Assembly: GCF_029919115.1 (NCBI RefSeq)
Contig: NZ_CP123990.1
Coordinates: 1,488,001 to 1,552,000 of the forward strand
Direction: 5' to 3'
Origin: Variovorax paradoxus
Lineage (GTDB): Bacteria; Pseudomonadota; Gammaproteobacteria; Burkholderiales; Burkholderiaceae_C
DNA: 64,000 bases
Positions 49,961-59,348 of this stretch are shown one piece after another. The notes beneath the pieces were generated by a model, which saw nothing but the letters and a program-made list of their open reading frames with translations, did no database searches and had not been told where the DNA came from. The first letter of the stretch is position 1. Each line of letters opens with the position of its first letter. Both the position numbers and the translations under genes were made by a program.

Positions 49961-50740
49961 GTGAAGATTGCGACCTTCAACGTCAACGGCATCAACAGTC
50001 GGCTTCCACGCCTGCTCGAGTGGCTTGAAGAGTCCCGTCCCGACGTCGCCTGCCTGCAGGAGCTCAAGTCGCCGGACACGAATTTTCCGGAGGCGGCCAT
50101 CCGCGAGGCGGGCTACGGCGTGGTGTTCCATGGCCAGCGCTCATGGAACGGCGTGGCCATCCTCGCGCGCGGAAGGGAGCCGATCGAAACCGGCCGCGGG
50201 CTCGACGGAAACTCCGAAGACAGCCAGAGCCGCTACCTCGAAGCCGTGGTGAACGGCGTGGTGATCGGTTGCCTGTATTTGCCCAACGGCAATCCGCAGC
50301 CCGGCCCCAAGTTCGACTACAAGCTCGAATGGTTCGAGCGGCTCAATGCCCATGCCAGCCGGCTCTACGGCTCTGGCCTGCCGGTAGTCCTGGCCGGCGA
50401 CTTCAACGTGGTGCCGACCGACGCCGACATCTACAACCCGGCTTCGTGGCGCAATGACGCGCTGCTGCAGCCCGAAAGCCGCGCCGCCTTCGCGCGCCTG
50501 CTCGCTCAGGGCTGGACCGACGCGATCCGTACCCGCCACCCCGGCGAGGCGATCTACACCTATTGGGACTACTGGCGCAACCGCTGGCCGCGCAACGCGG
50601 GGCTGCGTATCGACCACTTGCTGCTCAACGAAGAACTCGCGCCCCTGCTCGCCGACGCGAATGTGGACCGCGATGTGCGCGGCCGTCCCGGTGCCAGCGA
50701 CCATGCGCCGGTGTGGATCGAACTCGAATTGCCCTTCTAG
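49961..50740 (+). CDS. xth: Exodeoxyribonuclease III
   Basis: The 259-residue enzyme has the family motifs FNVNGINSR, LQELKSPD (metal Glu), GDFNVVP, RIDHLLL and SDHAPV. It processes abasic sites and 3' ends in base-excision repair. GTG at 49961 begins at the conserved VKIATFNVNGIN. The AP2-like gene begins 11 bp downstream and could be co-transcribed. Confidence 0.93.
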   Translation: MKIATFNVNGINSRLPRLLEWLEESRPDVACLQELKSPDTNFPEAAIREAGYGVVFHGQRSWNGVAILARGREPIETGRGLDGNSEDSQSRYLEAVVNGVVIGCLYLPNGNPQPGPKFDYKLEWFERLNAHASRLYGSGLPVVLAGDFNVVPTDADIYNPASWRNDALLQPESRAAFARLLAQGWTDAIRTRHPGEAIYTYWDYWRNRWPRNAGLRIDHLLLNEELAPLLADANVDRDVRGRPGASDHAPVWIELELPF

Positions 50741-50751
50741 AATTCTTTCCG

Positions 50752-51477
50752 ATGCCAAAAGGTGTTCCCAATCCAGCGCCCATGTACGGGATCTATGCCC
50801 GCCCGTGGGGCTTCGAGGTTTCCATCGTCAGGCGAGGGGTCAGGTATTTCCAGCAGTTCGGCAAGGCCAGCTACGGCGGTACCGAGCATGCGCTGCGGCG
50901 GGCGCAGGAATGGCGCGATTCCATTGTGAGAAGCGTGCCCCCCGTTGCGCGGCGCGAGCGGGCAGAAAAGCTCCGGGCCAGCAACACCACCGGCGTGCCC
51001 GGTGTCTTCTGCCTGGTGTCGCCCGACGGAAGAGGGCTGTCGTGGCTTGCCAAGACCTACATCGCGGCCGAAGAAATACTGCGCGCCAATTTTCCGATTC
51101 ACAGCTGGGGCGACGCGGCGCGCAACCTGGCCATCCAGGAACGGGCGAAGCAGCTGAAGCACATGACCGGCCTTGCGGCCCTGCATCCGGCTGAAGAAGC
51201 AATCCGCAAGTCGCACGGCGCGGCGTCCACGGTTTCGGGGCCTCCCAAGCGCTCCCGCTCCGAGATCATGCGCAAGTCGAATTCGAGCGGCGTGACCGGC
51301 GTGCACTTCAAGCGGCCAAGGGCCGACCACCCCGGCTATTGGCTGGCCATTACCTATACGGCAGGCAAGGGCAGCGTGAGCAAGGCGTTCTCGGTCAAGG
51401 CCCATGGTTACGATGAAGCCAAGAGGCTGGCCGCTGCGGAACGCACTCGTCAGTTGGCCCAAAAGGGCATCGGATGA
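50752..51477 (+). CDS. AP2/ERF-like repeat protein
   Basis: The 241-residue protein contains about three AP2-like units: residues 10-60, 78-130 (SNTTGVPGVF...LAKTYIA) and 176-235 (SNSSGVTGVHF...LAITYTA). Each has the SxxxGVxGV phrase, a three-strand core and a helix ending AARNLAIQER or AKRLAAAER. In bacteria AP2 domains occur in homing endonucleases and in DNA-binding proteins without nuclease domains; no nuclease motif is seen. It is basic overall, which fits DNA binding. Confidence 0.68.
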   Translation: MPKGVPNPAPMYGIYARPWGFEVSIVRRGVRYFQQFGKASYGGTEHALRRAQEWRDSIVRSVPPVARRERAEKLRASNTTGVPGVFCLVSPDGRGLSWLAKTYIAAEEILRANFPIHSWGDAARNLAIQERAKQLKHMTGLAALHPAEEAIRKSHGAASTVSGPPKRSRSEIMRKSNSSGVTGVHFKRPRADHPGYWLAITYTAGKGSVSKAFSVKAHGYDEAKRLAAAERTRQLAQKGIG

Positions 51478-51560
51478 TCCGGCGCTTACATTTATGCGCT
51501 AACCTGCCGCCCGTATAAGTAAATTTGATTAATTGAATTCCACTGCCGGAACGACCACCC

Positions 51561-52304
51561 GTGACTACCCAAACAGCGGCGAACGCCAGGTCTCCCGAGC
51601 CTGATTCCGGGTTCGTGATGGCTTTCCAGCCGATCGTGGACTTCGAGCGCAGGGAAATCTTTGCGCACGAAGCGCTGGTGCGCGGCACGTCGGGGGAGGG
51701 CGCCATCGAGGTGCTGTCGCGCGTGAGTCCGCGGCACCGGTTCGCGTTTCACGAGGCGTGCCGCATCAAGGCCATCGAGTCCGCTTCCGCACTGGGCATG
51801 CAGACAAGGCTCAGCCTGAACGTGTGGCCCAACGACATCACGGAGCGCATCGACTGCTTTCACACCGCCATGGACACGGCCCGGCGGTGCAACTTTCCGG
51901 TGCACCGCCTGATGTTCGAGATTGCCGAGTGCGAACATGTGGCCGATCTGCCGGCGCTTGCTGCAGCCTTTCGCGCCCACAAGGCCTACGGCTTCACTTC
52001 CGCCATCGACGACTTCGGCGCCGCCTATGCGGGATTCGAGCTGCTGGCCGGCTTCCAGCCCGACCTCGTGAAGATCGACATGGGCCTGGTGCGCAACATC
52101 CACACCGATCCGGTCCGGCTCAGCATCGTGAAAGGCTTTGTCGGCACCTGCGCCGAGCTTGACATCCGGTTGGTGGCCGAAGGGGTGGAAAGCTCCGAAG
52201 AGGTGCACGCGCTGCAGGCGCTGGGCGTGGGGCTGTTCCAGGGCTTCCTGTTTGCCAAGCCGGCCGTTGCCATGCTGCCGCCCGTGGCATGGGATGCCGC
52301 CTGA
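51561..52304 (+). CDS. EAL domain c-di-GMP phosphodiesterase
   Basis: This 247-residue protein is a lone EAL domain. The catalytic set is intact: EALVRG (37-42), NVWPND, FEIAECE, IDDFGAAYAG, VKIDMGLVRNI, AEGVES and QGFLFAKP. It should hydrolyse c-di-GMP. The start is a GTG at 51561. An AT-rich stretch upstream (about 51520-51545) is a promoter candidate. It is convergent with the ATPase gene. Confidence 0.9.
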   Translation: MTTQTAANARSPEPDSGFVMAFQPIVDFERREIFAHEALVRGTSGEGAIEVLSRVSPRHRFAFHEACRIKAIESASALGMQTRLSLNVWPNDITERIDCFHTAMDTARRCNFPVHRLMFEIAECEHVADLPALAAAFRAHKAYGFTSAIDDFGAAYAGFELLAGFQPDLVKIDMGLVRNIHTDPVRLSIVKGFVGTCAELDIRLVAEGVESSEEVHALQALGVGLFQGFLFAKPAVAMLPPVAWDAA

Positions 52305-52349
52305 GCCGCACTGAAGCAGCGCCGGCACCACGCGTGCGGCGCTGAGCCC

Positions 52350-54242
52350 TCAGACGTTGCTGGTTGCGCGGACCTCCTCGATGGTGGTCTTCCCGGCCAA
52401 GACCTTTTCGATGCCGTCCTGGCGCAAGGTGCGCAAGCCCTCGCGCAGGGCCGCTTCCTGCAGCTCTTCGGCGCGGGCGCCCCCCTGAACCAGGCGGCGC
52501 AGCGTTTTCGAGATCACCATCAGTTCGTGGATGCCCACGCGCCCGCTGAAGCCGGTGTTGTCGCAGTGCTTGCAGCCGGTGCTTGAATAGGCGAGCAGCT
52601 GGCCGTTCTGGCCGTAGTGGCGGTGCCAGCCATGGCGTACCGACTCGCGCTCAGCCGGGGTATCGTGCACGCCGAACGAGTGCATGTAGTCGGCCAGCAG
52701 TTCCTCTGCTTCTTCAGGGCGCATCGGCCGGCTGGTCACGCAGTGGCTGCAAAGGCGGCGCACCAGGCGCTGCGCCAGCACCGCCAGCAGCGAGTCCGCA
52801 AAGTTGAACGGGTCCATGCCCATGTCCAGCAGCCGGGTCACGGTTTCGGGCGCGCTGTTGGTGTGCAGCGTCGAAAGCACCAGGTGGCCCGTCAACGAAG
52901 CCTCGATGGCGGTCTTGGCGGTTTCCTCGTCGCGTATCTCGCCGACCATGATCACGTCCGGGTCGGCGCGCACAAAGGCCCGCAGCGCCTTGGCAAAGGT
53001 CCACTCGATGCGCGGATTGACCTGCACCTGGCGCAGGCCCGGCTGGGTAATTTCGATGGGGTCTTCAGCCGTCCAGATCTTTCGCTCGGGCGTGTTGATG
53101 TGCATCAGCGCCGAGTGCAGCGTCGTGGTCTTGCCCGAGCCCGTGGGGCCCACGCAAAGCACCATGCCGTAGGGACGCTCCACCGCCCTGGTGAACTCCG
53201 CGAGGTTGCGCTCGGAAAGGCCGAGCTGCTCCAGCGCAATGGGCTTGGCCGAAGCCAGGATGCGCATGACCACGTCTTCCAGGCCGTTGGTGGTGGGGAT
53301 GGTGGCCACGCGCAGCTCGATGCGGTGCTGCGGCGAGTATTTGGCAAAGTTGATCTTGCCGTCCTGCGGCTTGCGCTTTTCGCTGATGTCCAGGTCGCAC
53401 ATGATCTTCACGCGCGCGACCACCGCGTTGCGGTAGCTGGCCGGCAGTTCCAGGTGGGTGCGCAGCCGTCCGTCGCGGCGAAACCGGATGCGGGTCTTTT
53501 CTTGCCCCGGGTAGCTTTCGATATGAATGTCGGACACGCCTTCGCGGTGCGCGTCGACGATCATGCTGTTGATCATTCGCACCAGCGAGTTGTCCGACTG
53601 CTCGATGGTCTTTTCTTCTTCGACCGCGGGGGCGGGACGTTCCTTTTCGAGGGTGACCAGCAGCTCGCTGGTGGCGGCGGGCTCGAACTCGAGCGGCCGG
53701 GACGGGTCGTGCACGACGGTCGGATCGAGAACGGTGTCGCTGCCGATTTTTCCGTAGGCCTTGTAGAGCACCGTGTCCAGCACCAGGCATTCGCCGATCA
53801 CCGGCACCACCTTCAGTTGCGAGATGAATTCCACCTCGTCGATGGCGGCATGCCGGCTGGCCGGGTCGTCCATGGCAAGGATGAGGCGGCCCTCGTGCAG
53901 CATGAGCGGCATGACTTGCAGGCGGCGGGCAACCCCGTGGCTGATGGTGCGCAAGGCATCGATGGAGACCGGAAATACGTGCAGGTTGACCAGCGGGTAG
54001 CCCATCTTGCGCACCAGTGCGGCCTTCAGCTGCTCCCGCGTGACCACGCCCATGCGAACCAGTGTTTCGCCCAGCGGCACGCTGCGGTCGAGTTGCTGCT
54101 GGGCCAGGCCCGCGCGCAGCTGCTCTTCGGTAATCGTGCCCAGCGCCATCAGCGCCTGGCCGATGCGCAGGATCGGCATGCGGCTTTGAATTTCGAGAGC
54201 GTGCAGCAGCTGCTCGGGCGTGACGATTTCGGTCGGCGACAT
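52350..54242 (-). CDS. Type II secretion/type IV pilus-like ATPase with MshEN domains
   Basis: The 630-residue protein has two N-terminal MshEN-like modules (RIGQALMALGTITEEQLRAGLAQQ and PLGETLVRMGVVTREQLKAAL), motifs that bind c-di-GMP in MshE. A GspE/PilB ATPase follows with Walker A GPTGSGKTTTLH (near 365-376), Walker B DPDVIMVGEIRDEET, and a zinc site from CSHC (about 500) and CKHC (about 558). It powers pseudopilus or pilus assembly. No secretin, pilin or platform gene adjoins it, so it is orphaned. The ATG at 54242 is preferred. Confidence 0.88.
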   Translation of the reverse strand: MSPTEIVTPEQLLHALEIQSRMPILRIGQALMALGTITEEQLRAGLAQQQLDRSVPLGETLVRMGVVTREQLKAALVRKMGYPLVNLHVFPVSIDALRTISHGVARRLQVMPLMLHEGRLILAMDDPASRHAAIDEVEFISQLKVVPVIGECLVLDTVLYKAYGKIGSDTVLDPTVVHDPSRPLEFEPAATSELLVTLEKERPAPAVEEEKTIEQSDNSLVRMINSMIVDAHREGVSDIHIESYPGQEKTRIRFRRDGRLRTHLELPASYRNAVVARVKIMCDLDISEKRKPQDGKINFAKYSPQHRIELRVATIPTTNGLEDVVMRILASAKPIALEQLGLSERNLAEFTRAVERPYGMVLCVGPTGSGKTTTLHSALMHINTPERKIWTAEDPIEITQPGLRQVQVNPRIEWTFAKALRAFVRADPDVIMVGEIRDEETAKTAIEASLTGHLVLSTLHTNSAPETVTRLLDMGMDPFNFADSLLAVLAQRLVRRLCSHCVTSRPMRPEEAEELLADYMHSFGVHDTPAERESVRHGWHRHYGQNGQLLAYSSTGCKHCDNTGFSGRVGIHELMVISKTLRRLVQGGARAEELQEAALREGLRTLRQDGIEKVLAGKTTIEEVRATSNV

Positions 54243-54363
54243 GAATTTGAATCTCCTATGAGGCGATTCTGGGGGGCTCAAGCAGGCTTGTCAGCAGGAG
54301 CACACCGCATGCGAAGACCCGTAGCCGCACAACATCACTACCAAAGTTCTCAACTGAAGCGCG

Positions 54364-57300
54364 TCAATCCGAAAAGCCGTATGTATTGCGCCCCGCGGAC
54401 TTTGCGCGGTACAGCGCCGCATCGGCATTGGCGAGCAGGTCCGACGGCGTGGCGGGCGGCTCGTTCGCGGGGTGGAACGCCACGCCGATGCTGGTGGTGA
54501 CCCGAAGGCTCCGCCCATCGATCTCGAACGCCGTGCCTCCTATCTGCTCGACGATCTTTTGCGCGATGGCCGCGGCCGCTTCTCTTGTGTGCAGGTTTTC
54601 GAGCACCACCACGAACTCGTCGCCGGCAAGGCGCGCCACGGTGTCGGTGCTCCGCACGCTGGCCAGCAGGCGGCGCGCGTATTCCACCAGCACGCCGTCG
54701 CCCGTTGCGTGCCCGAGGGTGTCGTTGATGGTCTTGAAGCGGTCGACGTCCAGGAACAGCACCGCCAGCCCGCTTTGCGTGCGCTGCGCCCGGGCAATGG
54801 CGCCGGGCAGGAACTCGTTGAACGCGAGCCGGTTCGACAGGCCGGTGAGCGTGTCGGCGCGTGCCAGGTCGCTCAGCTTGCGCTCCACCGCCTTCAGCGC
54901 GCTGATGTCGAAGCTCAGCGAGAAGATGCCGCGCGTAATGCCGTCGGGCCCCGTGTCTGGCACATAGCTCACGCGTGTGATGCGGTCCGAATCCTTGGTG
55001 CGCATGTAGCCTTCGAATTCGACCCGCTCGCCCGCCAGAGCCCGCTGGATCATGGGCTTGCGCGAGATATACAGCTCGGGGCCGGCCACCTCGCCGATGT
55101 GGCGGCCGAGGATGGTGGAAGGCTCCACGCCCAGCCAGTCCCGGTAGGTGGCGTTCGCGAAGGTGATCTTTTCCTCGCGGTCGATGTAGGTAATGAGAGC
55201 CGGCAGGTTGTCGGTGATGGTGCGCAGGCGCATTTCGCTTTCGGCCTGCCGCACTTCGGCCTTCTTCAACGCGGTGATGTTGAAGGTCATGAGATAGAAA
55301 CCCATCACCTTGCCGTCCAGGTCCTTGTCCGGAATCAGGTTGACCTGGAAATAGCCGGTCTTGCCATGCAGCGGCGTGCGCACCGGAAACCTCACTGCCT
55401 TGCCCTCGCGCACCATGGGAAGGTAGGGCTGCTGCTGCCGGTACACGGTGTCGCCCACGGCCCTGCGCAGGTTCACGCCGATGAGCGGGCCGTCGTCCAG
55501 GCCCGCCATGCGCCGCGCCCGCACGTTCGCAAAAAGGCAGTTCTCGTCGCTGTCGAAGTAGCCGACAAGCGCCGGAATGTTGTCGGTTACGTCGCGCAGC
55601 CGCTTCTGCTGCTCGGTCAGGGCCTTGCGGATGTTCACCTCGTCGGTGATGTCGAAGGTCATCGCGAACACGCCTTGCACCACGCCGTTGGTGTCGCGGT
55701 CGGGAATGTAGTGCGCCTTGAAGGTGCGGTCGCCAATGCCTATGGCCGGGTCGCCCGATTTTTCGATGACCACGGTTTCACCGGCAAGCGCGCGCCGGTA
55801 AGAGTCGGCAACCACCGCGAAATCTTCGGAGCCGCGCACCTCCGGCATCGAGCGGCCGATCATGGCCCTGTCCTTGTGCAGCGCCTTGACCTTTGCGTTG
55901 ACGAAGGTGTACCTGAGCGACGAATCGACGTGCGACACCAAGGCGGGGATGTTGTCCGCAATGATGCGGACCTGCGCCTCGCTGTGGGCAAGGCTCATTT
56001 CGATCTGCTTGCGCTCCGTCACGTCGGAGGTCATGGCGTAGTAGCCGCGAACCTGCCCGGCCTGGTCGCGGTCGGGAATAAGCTCCGTCTGGTAGTAGCG
56101 GTCTTGTTCGCCGAGGCGCGCGTCGCCCCGGCTCTCGAAGCTGACCGCCTCGCCTGCCATCACGCGGCGAACCGCGGCGTCCAGCGCCTCGTTATCGCCC
56201 GGGACGCTGGCCGTGCGCCCGATGAGCTGCGCGGCGCCCCGGTCGAGCTTTCTGCAGAGCGGCGCGTTCACGAAGGTATAGCGGCCTTGCGCATCCACGT
56301 GCGACACCATCGCCGGAAGGTTGTCGGTAATGTCGCGCAGGAACTTCTCGCTCGTCTTGCGCTGGCGCATCAACTCGTCGAAAGTGCGCGCAAGATCGCC
56401 TATCTCGTTGCGAGGGTAGGTGCGCGGCACGGTACTTTCCATGGCCGCGTTGTCGACGTCCAGCATGTGCCGGTGCAGGTACTTGAGCGGCCTGAGCTGC
56501 CGGCTGACCACTCCCAATGCAACCGCGCCGGCCACCACCGCGAGCACCAGGGCGCCCACCCAGGCGCCACGCTCGATGGCGCCCACGCGGGCAAACGCTT
56601 CCGCGGTGGGGTACATCGCCCCGATGATCCAGTTGGTCTGCTGGATGCGCTTGAAGGCATACAGGCCCGGCACCCCCGCATGGTTGACGCCTTCGGCCGC
56701 GCCTTCGTAGCCCTCCAGGGGGCGGTCGATCTCGGGGTTGCCCATGCCCTTGAGACCTGTCTGGTTGATGATGAGCTCGGTGCGGGGGTGGTCGATCACC
56801 ACGCCGTCCGTGCTGGTGATGAAGAGGTAGCCGGTTTCGCCGAACTTCACATCGCCGAGCTCGCCCAGCAGGTTGCGCTCCTTCAGGTTGATGGCGCCCG
56901 AGATCACGTATTCCACCGCGCCCGCAGAGTCCAGCACCGGCTGGGTGATTGCGATTTGCGCCAGGCCGCTCAGCCGGTTGAGATAGGGCTCGGAGATGAC
57001 GCTGGCCTTGGACGCGACGGTCTGCCGGAAGTACGGGCGGTCCTTGATGTTCACGCTGCCTTGTTGCTGCGCGCCGCTGAGGCTGGCAATCAGGTCGCCG
57101 TCGGCTGTAAAGAATGCGACGTTGCTGAATGCCTTGCGCAGCGGCTGGTGCTTTTCAAGAAAGGCCTGCAGTGCCGCCGTGTCGGTGAAGCGCTGCGACT
57201 CGACGCTGTTGGCAAAAGTCTCGAGCAGGGTGCGCCGGCTGATGAACTTCTGGTTGACCGTGTTTGCAACGGCCGACAGCCGCGCGAACTCCTCGCTTTC

Positions 57301-57444
57301 GATCGAGGCCTTCATGCTCGCCTTGACCAGATGCAGGGCCACCGCGCCAATGGTGAACGTGGCCGCCAGGACCACCAGGGCAACGCCAAGGCCGAGGCGT
57401 GTATTCAAGCTGATGCGAATGTTCCGTAGACCTGATAAGTTCAT
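54364..57444 (-). CDS. Membrane diguanylate cyclase with Cache, HAMP and PAS domains
   Basis: The 1026-residue protein has an N-terminal membrane helix (about 13-38), a periplasmic double-Cache-like sensor, a second helix near 290-315, a HAMP-like linker, about four PAS units with repeated NLPAxVxHVD/YIDREE phrases, and a C-terminal cyclase. The active-site motif is AGDEF (940-944; canonical GGDEF). The RSTD (931-934) five residues before it matches the inhibitory RxxD site. It should make c-di-GMP in response to an external ligand. It is divergent from nothing; its stop is 121 bp from the ATPase start. Confidence 0.9.
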   Translation of the reverse strand: MNLSGLRNIRISLNTRLGLGVALVVLAATFTIGAVALHLVKASMKASIESEEFARLSAVANTVNQKFISRRTLLETFANSVESQRFTDTAALQAFLEKHQPLRKAFSNVAFFTADGDLIASLSGAQQQGSVNIKDRPYFRQTVASKASVISEPYLNRLSGLAQIAITQPVLDSAGAVEYVISGAINLKERNLLGELGDVKFGETGYLFITSTDGVVIDHPRTELIINQTGLKGMGNPEIDRPLEGYEGAAEGVNHAGVPGLYAFKRIQQTNWIIGAMYPTAEAFARVGAIERGAWVGALVLAVVAGAVALGVVSRQLRPLKYLHRHMLDVDNAAMESTVPRTYPRNEIGDLARTFDELMRQRKTSEKFLRDITDNLPAMVSHVDAQGRYTFVNAPLCRKLDRGAAQLIGRTASVPGDNEALDAAVRRVMAGEAVSFESRGDARLGEQDRYYQTELIPDRDQAGQVRGYYAMTSDVTERKQIEMSLAHSEAQVRIIADNIPALVSHVDSSLRYTFVNAKVKALHKDRAMIGRSMPEVRGSEDFAVVADSYRRALAGETVVIEKSGDPAIGIGDRTFKAHYIPDRDTNGVVQGVFAMTFDITDEVNIRKALTEQQKRLRDVTDNIPALVGYFDSDENCLFANVRARRMAGLDDGPLIGVNLRRAVGDTVYRQQQPYLPMVREGKAVRFPVRTPLHGKTGYFQVNLIPDKDLDGKVMGFYLMTFNITALKKAEVRQAESEMRLRTITDNLPALITYIDREEKITFANATYRDWLGVEPSTILGRHIGEVAGPELYISRKPMIQRALAGERVEFEGYMRTKDSDRITRVSYVPDTGPDGITRGIFSLSFDISALKAVERKLSDLARADTLTGLSNRLAFNEFLPGAIARAQRTQSGLAVLFLDVDRFKTINDTLGHATGDGVLVEYARRLLASVRSTDTVARLAGDEFVVVLENLHTREAAAAIAQKIVEQIGGTAFEIDGRSLRVTTSIGVAFHPANEPPATPSDLLANADAALYRAKSAGRNTYGFSD

Positions 57445-57557
57445 TGGCGTGGACAGGCACCGCGATGGAATCCGCGCTGCGCATGTAGTGTGTCAGAAGC
57501 AGAATTTCCCGAAGTTCACGCAATCCCCCATATGTTGCTGCGCTGCCCCGTGCGGCC

Positions 57558-59289
57558 TCACATCTCGTCCCGCTTGAGCAGGTAGTCGAGCGTGCCCACG
57601 CGAAACCACCGGTAGCCATACGATTCGATCACCATGCAATGTTTTCCTTTGGCATTGGCGCGGCTGTGCGCGTTCGACAGCAGATTGATGAGTTGCCCGC
57701 CATGCAGGCCCAGCGCCTTTGCATCGAGCTTGATCTCCAGCGGATTCGCATCGAAATTGTGGATGAACAGCACCGCATTGCCGCGCCATTCGTAGCGCAC
57801 CACCAGCACCGCATGTTCCTCGTTGGGAATCACCTCGAAGTCGCCCCATCCGATCTCGGGCACTTCCTTGCGCATGCGAAACACGCGCTCCATCCAGTTG
57901 AGCAGCGAGTCCGGGTCGCGCCGCTGCGCCGCCACGTTCACATGCTCGAAGCCGTAGGCACCGCCCGTAACCACCGGAAGCACCGGCTTCGACGAGGTGG
58001 TGAACCCGCCCTGTTTCTCGGTGGACCACTGCATGGGCGTTCGCGCGCAGTTGCGCTCCGGCAGGCTCAGGTCGTCGCCCATGCCGATCTCGTCGCCGTA
58101 GCGCATGACGGGCGTGCCCGGCAGGGTGAGCATCAGGCTGTAGGCCAGTTCCAGCCGCCGCCGGTTGCCGCCGAGCATGGGCGCAAGGCGGCGGCGTATG
58201 CCGCGGTCGTAGAGCTGCATGTTCTTGTCGGGGCCGAAGGCCTCGAACACGCGCTTGCGCTGCGCGGGGCGCAGGCGCCCCAGGTCGAGCTCGTCGTGGT
58301 TGCGCAGGAACATGACCCACTGCGAAGTGGCGGGGCGCTCCCGGGTGGCCTCCAATGCCTTGACCAGCGGCCGCGTGTCGCCCACGGCCATGGCATAGAA
58401 CAGGTTCTGGTTCACCTGGAAGTTGAACATCATGTGCAGCCGCTCGCCCTCGTCGCCGAAGTACGCCATGTTGGTCTTGGGCAGCACGTTGGCTTCGGCC
58501 AGGATGATCGCGTCCCCACGGCGCCACTGAAGCAATTCGCGAAACTGCCGCAGCATGTCGAACCGCTCGGTGGGGTACACGACCTTCGGCCCCTTGGCAC
58601 CGATCACGAACGGCACGGCGTCCATGCGAAAGCCCGAAACGCCAAGCTGCGTCCAGAAGCCCATGATCTTCAGGATCTCGGCCTGCACCTGGGGGTTGGC
58701 CGTGTTCAGGTCGGGCTGGAATTCGTAGAAGCGGTGAAAGTACCAGCGCCTTGCAAGCTTGTCGAAAGTCCAGGTGGATTTCTGCACACCCGGAAAGACC
58801 ACACCGTCGGTGGAGCGGGGCGGCTTCTTGTCCGACCACACATACCAGTCGTGGTATTTTGATTTCCGGCTCTTGCGCGCATCCTGAAACCACGGGTGCT
58901 GGTCGGACGTGTGGTTGACCACCAAGTCCATCAGCACGCGCATGCCCAGCTGCTCGGCCGAATGCGTGAACTCGACGAAGTCGCCGAGCGTGCCGAAGCG
59001 GGGGTCTACGTTGTAATAGTCCGAAACATCGTAGCCGTCGTCCCGGCCGGGAGAGCGTGCCGAAGCGGGGGTCTACGTTGTAATAGTCCGAAACATCGTA
59101 GCCGTCGTCCCGGCCGGGAGATGGATGGAACGGCATGAGCCACAGCGTTGTCACGCCCAGGCCGTGAAGGTACTCCAGCCTGCGTGTCAGGCCTTCGAAG
59201 TCGCCGCAGCCGTCCCCGTTGGAGTCCATGAAGGTCCCCACCGAGAGGCAGTACACCAGGGCGTTCTTGTACCAAAGGTCGTTGATCAT
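57558..59289 (-). pseudogene. Trehalose synthase-like GH13 alpha-amylase, frameshifted
   Basis: The 5' part reads [30 protein letters not shown] in one frame and is interrupted by a 67-bp tandem duplication (58988-59121). After it the enzyme continues in another frame from about 58943 ([19 protein letters not shown]) to the stop at 57558. Collapsing one copy restores a single frame of about 554 residues, with [11 protein letters not shown] (nucleophile Asp), [10 protein letters not shown] (Glu) and RNHDELD. It resembles trehalose synthase/alpha-amylase proteins. A downstream start at 58943 would give 461 residues without the first barrel strands. Confidence 0.82.
58988..59121. repeat. 67-bp tandem duplication inside the GH13 gene
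   Basis: The 67 bp at 58988-59054 are repeated exactly at 59055-59121. 67 is not a multiple of three, so the reading frame shifts. A two-base microhomology (GA) flanks both units. Confidence 0.95.
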
Positions 59290-59348
59290 GCCGGGGGAAC
59301 CTCCCAAGATGGAAGCCTCGCAACACAGAACACACGAAAGGAAACCCG

